This document shows, one piece after another, positions 60,289 to 64,000 of a DNA stretch of 64,000 nt. The stretch's first letter is position 1. Each line of letters begins with the position of its first letter. The DNA is from CBDHHC01 sp050633205 (GTDB taxonomy: Bacteria; Pseudomonadota; Alphaproteobacteria; Rhizobiales; CBDHHC01): assembly GCA_050633205.1 (NCBI GenBank), contig JBOEGA010000009.1, positions 1 to 64,000 on the forward strand, given 5' to 3'. The notes under the pieces were generated by a model. It made no database searches. It was given only the letters and a program-made list of their open reading frames with translations, and was not told the origin of the DNA. The position numbers were made by a program, and so were the translations under genes.

Positions 60289-61407
60289 TTAAGTCTGGGT
60301 ATTACCGCGTCTGCGATAAGCAGCTCTTCTACGTTTTCTGTAACGTTTTTTATGTAGAAACTTACCACGGTAGAAGATGTGCAAACCGATCTTTTTGCGT
60401 CGCCACATACCGTGTCTCCATTTTGGACTTACGTATGTCGCGTGGTAATGGCTTGCATTGCCGATCTCTTTTAACCAGGCTTTGCCATTCATTACCTTTC
60501 TGGCAATTCTCTTAGCCATTCGCCATTTGCGCCAGCTTCTCGGTTTATCAGAGAGGCCATCACATGTGAATGAGAACTGGCAACCGGTTTTTCTGTGAGA
60601 GCCCTGCCATACAACCTTACAGACTGTATTTGGGTAGAATCTCTCTTTCACCCGGTTTATGATTACCTGAGCAACTGCTACCTGTCCCTTTTTAGGTTCC
60701 CCACGTGCTTCGAAATAAATCCCGATTGCAAGGCAATGCTGCTCTTTTTTACGGTCGTTGTACGATAGTTTTGAACCGTAATAGTGCTTTGTGCGTTCAA
60801 GAAACTCATCTTTACGGACAGGAATTGGCAGGTCTTCAGATTTTACCCAGTTTTTCCTCCGCTTTGTTGGCAAAGCGGTTATAACTTTAACATTGGGGCT
60901 TATCTCCGATATTGGTGCATTACCAAACTGATAAACCCTGTCATTAGTTAAAGGGCTATAATTTATTAACTGGAGTGCAGAAGACTTTGCGTCCTTACCT
61001 TTCCACATGGGAATTTCGGGAAAACGCCGAATTAATCCAGCTTCCTGCTGAAGAAGGGATGGTTTTGCTAACGCATCCTGTTTCTTTTTGCGATTTACCT
61101 GGTGATTCGAAATTTTAATTTCGTCTGTTAAACCTGCAACCTTAATTCCTTCACTTGCCAGAACCGGGGGAAGTTCTGCTTTCAGTGATATCAGGGATCT
61201 TAGTTCTCTTGATTTTCTCCCTGCTTCCAGAATCTGATCTGCGTAAGATTGTGCTTTGCTTTGATAAGCACTGCCATATGGATGAAACCACGCCTGGAAA
61301 GCCTCACTGTTACCAACCACAGCGCCCGAAACGAACATGGGGGTCAGGATAAATCCAAGCAAAAACCATCTGAATGGGCTTTGTAAAAGGTCATTTATTT
61401 TTTTCAT
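60289..61407 (-). CDS. SleB/CwlJ-type cell wall hydrolase
   Basis: 372 residues from ATG 61407, whose N-terminus has one signal or anchor helix (WFLLGFILTPMFVSGAVVG). A long basic linker leads to the Hydrolase_2 domain (about 235-355): CLAIGIYFEARGEPKKGQVAVAQVIINRVKERFYPNTVCKVVWQG, QFSFTCDGLSDKP, with catalytic Glu in the YFEARGE segment. The tail is very basic (KKRYRKRRRAAYRRRGN). Frames open to 61440 and 61422 are alternative starts, without ribosome sites. Role in peptidoglycan remodelling; no spore link is implied in this group. Confidence 0.88.
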   Translation of the reverse strand: MKKINDLLQSPFRWFLLGFILTPMFVSGAVVGNSEAFQAWFHPYGSAYQSKAQSYADQILEAGRKSRELRSLISLKAELPPVLASEGIKVAGLTDEIKISNHQVNRKKKQDALAKPSLLQQEAGLIRRFPEIPMWKGKDAKSSALQLINYSPLTNDRVYQFGNAPISEISPNVKVITALPTKRRKNWVKSEDLPIPVRKDEFLERTKHYYGSKLSYNDRKKEQHCLAIGIYFEARGEPKKGQVAVAQVIINRVKERFYPNTVCKVVWQGSHRKTGCQFSFTCDGLSDKPRSWRKWRMAKRIARKVMNGKAWLKEIGNASHYHATYVSPKWRHGMWRRKKIGLHIFYRGKFLHKKRYRKRRRAAYRRRGNTQT

Positions 61408-61599
61408 AACTGTACACAACATTTTTACTTTAAACCACATTAGGCTAATTTAATAACCCACTAACAAAATGGGTTAACGCCTTCCTCCAACGTAAACTGT
61501 CTTGTTACGTTGTACATAATGGAGGTCATTGGGCAGGAAAAATGTTTACGATAGGTTAATGCTATGGGGTGGGCGCCCCATATTCGTACAGATTATGGT

Positions 61600-61630
61600 A
61601 AAAAAAGCCCATGGTTGCAGGGCTCTTTTT
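61600..61630 (-). terminator. rho-independent terminator of ppdK
   Basis: On the minus strand AGCCC (61624-61620) pairs with GGGCT (61610-61606) over a nine-base loop, followed by TTTTTT. It lies just after the ppdK stop codon. Confidence 0.75.
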
Positions 61631-61637
61631 GATTCAT

Positions 61638-64000
61638 TTATGAGTTTGTGTCCTTTAGACCACTCTCTTTTAATGCTGCCTGGGCAGCAGCAAGACGAGC
61701 AATCGGTACACGGAACGGCGAACAGGATACATAATCCAGACCGATTCGGTGGAAGAATTCAACTGATTTTGGATCGCCTCCGTGCTCCCCACAGATACCT
61801 TTTTTCAAATTCGGACGAGTTTTCTGTCCTCTTTCACAGGCCATCTTTACCAGTTCACCCACCCCATCCTGATCAATTGATATGAACGGGTCTACAGGCA
61901 GGAAGCCATGCTCGACATACTCCCCTAGAAAACGGCTGGCATCATCCCTGCTTATACCAAGGCAGGTCTGAGTTAAATCATTTGTGCCGAACGAAAAGAA
62001 CTCAGCTGATCTGGCAATATCATCCGCCCGCAAGCAGGCTCGCGGCAGCTCAATCATCGTTCCTACTGTATATTTCACAACTTTACCTGATTGCCGCTTA
62101 ATATCCTCAGCTACTTTTGCAATACGCTCAGCCAGATAATCAAACTCACCTTTTGTTGCAACCAGTGGGATCATAATTTCAGGCTCTATGTCCTGACCTG
62201 TTTTTTCAGTAACAAAACCGGCAGCTTCCAGAATTGCCCGTGCCTGCATTTCAGTAATTTCAGGATGCGATATTGCCAGACGACAACCCCGGTGACCAAG
62301 CATGGGGTTGAATTCACGCAACTCATTTATCCGACGCTGCATATCCAGCTCAGAAACACCCAAAGCTGTTGCTACAGATGCAATTTCTTTTGGAGTGTGC
62401 GGCAAGAACTCATGAAGTGGAGGATCAAGCAAGCGAATGGTAACAGGCAGACCGCTCATTATTTCAAACATAGCTTCGAAATCACCACGTTGCATAGGCA
62501 ACAATTTATCCAAAGCACTGCGACGTCCTTCTTCACTCTCGGACAGGATCATTTCTCTTACTGCCAGAATACGCTCTTCATTGAAGAACATATGCTCTGT
62601 TCTGCAAAGGCCTATACCTTCTGCTCCAAATTCACGAGCTACTTTGGCATCCTGCGGAGTGTCTGCATTGGTGCGGACTTTCAGGCGGCGCGATTCTTCT
62701 GCCCATTGCATGACTTTTGCAAAATCACCAGATAGTTCTGGCTGACGCATTGGTATGGCGCCTTCCATTACATGTCCGGTACCACCATCAATAGTAATGA
62801 TATCGCCTTTTACAAATTTGTTCCCATCAATAACCATTGACTGGTCGGGGTAGTTGATCTGAATACGACCAGCTCCAGAAACACATGGACGACCCATTCC
62901 ACGTGCAACTACTGCTGCATGACTGGTCATTCCGCCACGCGTTGTCAGGATGCCTGACGAGGCATGCATCCCATGAATATCTTCCGGGCTGGTTTCTATT
63001 CTCACAAGGATTGCTTTCTTGCCTTCATTCCTGACTGCTTCAGCATCATCGGAGTTGAAAACAATCTCGCCAGTCGCTGCTCCCGGTGATGCAGGGAGAC
63101 CTTTGGTCAAAATTTTACGATAGGCATCCGGGTCCAGTGTAGGGTGCAATAACTGATCGAGAGATTCCGGTTCTATTCTCAGAACCGCTTCACCACGGGT
63201 GATCAGACCTTCATCTGCCATATCCACAGCGATTTTAAATGCAGCTTCAGTTGTTCGCTTTCCGGATCTGGTCTGCAGCATCCAGAGCTTTCCATGCTGG
63301 ATTGTGAATTCTATATCCTGCATATCCCTGTAACGGGCTTCCAGCTTATTACAGATAGACCTGAATTCTGAGAAAGCTTCCGGCATCAACGCTTCCAGTG
63401 ATGGTTTGTCGTCTTCTGCTTCAACGCGAGCTTCTTCTGTCAGGTTTTGCGGAGTGCGGGTTCCGGCGACAACATCTTCTCCCTGAGCATTCAGAAGGAA
63501 CTCTCCATATAGGCGGTTCTGACCAGTAGAAGGATTTCGGGTGAAGGCAACACCGGTTGCACTGTCATTACCCATATTTCCGAAAACCATTGCCTGAATG
63601 TTTACCGCTGTTCCCCAATGCGAGGGTATATTATGCAGTCTGCGATAAGTATCCGCACGAGTATTTTCCCATGAACCGAATACTGCATTGATTGCGCCCC
63701 AAAGCTGCTCATCAAGATCCTGCGGGAATTCCTGTCCAAGTTCCGTTTTCACACACTGTTTATACTGGTCAATAACCTCCAGCCAGTCATCGGCGTTCAA
63801 TTCAGTGTCATTGTCGAAGTCATTTGAATTTTTATATGTCTGAAGAATGTCTTCAAAAATGTGATGATCTACGCTGAGAACCACGTCTGAGTACATTTGT
63901 ATAAAGCGGCGGTATGAGTCATATGCAAAACGTTTGTCGCCGGCTTTTTCTGCAAGACCTGCAACTGTTTCATCATTCAAACCAAGGTTAAGCACAGTGT
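61638..64000 (-). CDS. ppdK: pyruvate, phosphate dikinase (C-terminal part)
   Basis: Interconverts pyruvate and phosphoenolpyruvate with ATP and phosphate. 787 codons are present; the N-terminus is beyond the right edge, and the family has about 880-900 residues, so about 100 are missing. Visible: NMGNDSATGVAFTRNPSTGQNRLYGEFLLNAQGEDVVAGTRTP in the nucleotide domain, TTRGGMTSHAAVVARGMGRPCVSGA with the swivelling phospho-His, TIRLLDPPLHEFLPH, SFGTNDLTQTCLGISRDDA, and GICGEHGGDPKSVEFFHRIGLDYVSCSPFRVPIARLAAAQA at the PEP site. A terminator follows. Confidence 0.97.
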   Translation of the reverse strand, partial: TVLNLGLNDETVAGLAEKAGDKRFAYDSYRRFIQMYSDVVLSVDHHIFEDILQTYKNSNDFDNDTELNADDWLEVIDQYKQCVKTELGQEFPQDLDEQLWGAINAVFGSWENTRADTYRRLHNIPSHWGTAVNIQAMVFGNMGNDSATGVAFTRNPSTGQNRLYGEFLLNAQGEDVVAGTRTPQNLTEEARVEAEDDKPSLEALMPEAFSEFRSICNKLEARYRDMQDIEFTIQHGKLWMLQTRSGKRTTEAAFKIAVDMADEGLITRGEAVLRIEPESLDQLLHPTLDPDAYRKILTKGLPASPGAATGEIVFNSDDAEAVRNEGKKAILVRIETSPEDIHGMHASSGILTTRGGMTSHAAVVARGMGRPCVSGAGRIQINYPDQSMVIDGNKFVKGDIITIDGGTGHVMEGAIPMRQPELSGDFAKVMQWAEESRRLKVRTNADTPQDAKVAREFGAEGIGLCRTEHMFFNEERILAVREMILSESEEGRRSALDKLLPMQRGDFEAMFEIMSGLPVTIRLLDPPLHEFLPHTPKEIASVATALGVSELDMQRRINELREFNPMLGHRGCRLAISHPEITEMQARAILEAAGFVTEKTGQDIEPEIMIPLVATKGEFDYLAERIAKVAEDIKRQSGKVVKYTVGTMIELPRACLRADDIARSAEFFSFGTNDLTQTCLGISRDDASRFLGEYVEHGFLPVDPFISIDQDGVGELVKMACERGQKTRPNLKKGICGEHGGDPKSVEFFHRIGLDYVSCSPFRVPIARLAAAQAALKESGLKDTNS

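Noticed and set aside
62091..62735. 214-residue plus-strand frame in ppdK
   Set aside because: Shadow of ppdK, which is conserved over its whole length.

Overview
This is a chromosomal window from an alphaproteobacterium of moderate G+C with AT-rich intergenic DNA. The lineage rests on FliX, FlbT and FlaF (alphaproteobacterial flagellar regulators), a DksA with a single zinc-knuckle cysteine, a NadQ-type regulator before nadABC, an ftsZ-lpxC-bamD-ligA order and tandem flagellins with conserved ends. It looks like a free-living motile species, perhaps near Rhodospirillales, Sneathiellales or Kordiimonadales; the genus cannot be fixed by reading. Two 'nn' positions (26266-26267 and 39323-39324) are probably contig joins, and each breaks a gene that reads through if the number of missing bases differs from two.

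Layout. 1-5.3 kb (minus): rpoB (N-terminal part), rplL, rplJ, rplA, rplK, nusG, secE. 5.5-8.5 kb: a TPR/GT-B glycosyltransferase and a DUF6165 protein, ending in a tandem repeat with a hairpin, then dksA. 9.2-26.4 kb: flagellar region. fliX is divergent from flgI-flgJ(N-type)-flgN-like, followed by four tandem flagellins (one of 823 residues with internally duplicated modules), flbT and flaF; on the minus strand are flgE-flgK-flgL and a secreted, very basic protein resembling a lytic transglycosylase. Good sigma-54 promoters precede flgI and flgE, consistent with FliX control. 26.4-36.3 kb (minus): ligA, bamD, lpxC, ftsZ, ftsA, ftsQ, ddl. recN, often found between bamD and ligA, is absent, and the cluster is interrupted upstream of ddl. 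36.4-42.2 kb: small surface-polysaccharide region (O-antigen polymerase/ligase-like protein, two glycosyltransferases, a secreted beta-helix protein).

42.4-53.5 kb: one chemotaxis operon in the order STAS, cheY, cheA, cheW, a chemoreceptor with three PAS repeats and an xWxxF tail, cheR, cheD, cheB, a small protein with a CheZ-like DxxxQ motif, and a chemoreceptor ending in PilZ. 53.5-55 kb: an SRAP protein and a Crp/Fnr regulator with an FNR-like box in front. 55.1-59.9 kb: nadQ-nadA-nadB-nadC with a palindromic operator before nadA. 60-64 kb: a small membrane protein, a SleB-type cell wall hydrolase and ppdK (runs off the right edge).

Most of the window is housekeeping and motility. The best leads are the CheZ-like protein, the flagellin leaders as possible FlbT targets, the TPR-glycosyltransferase as a possible flagellin modifier, the SLT-like protein beside the hook operon, and the NadQ and FNR-type operators. 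No defence, CRISPR, phage or transposon system was seen.
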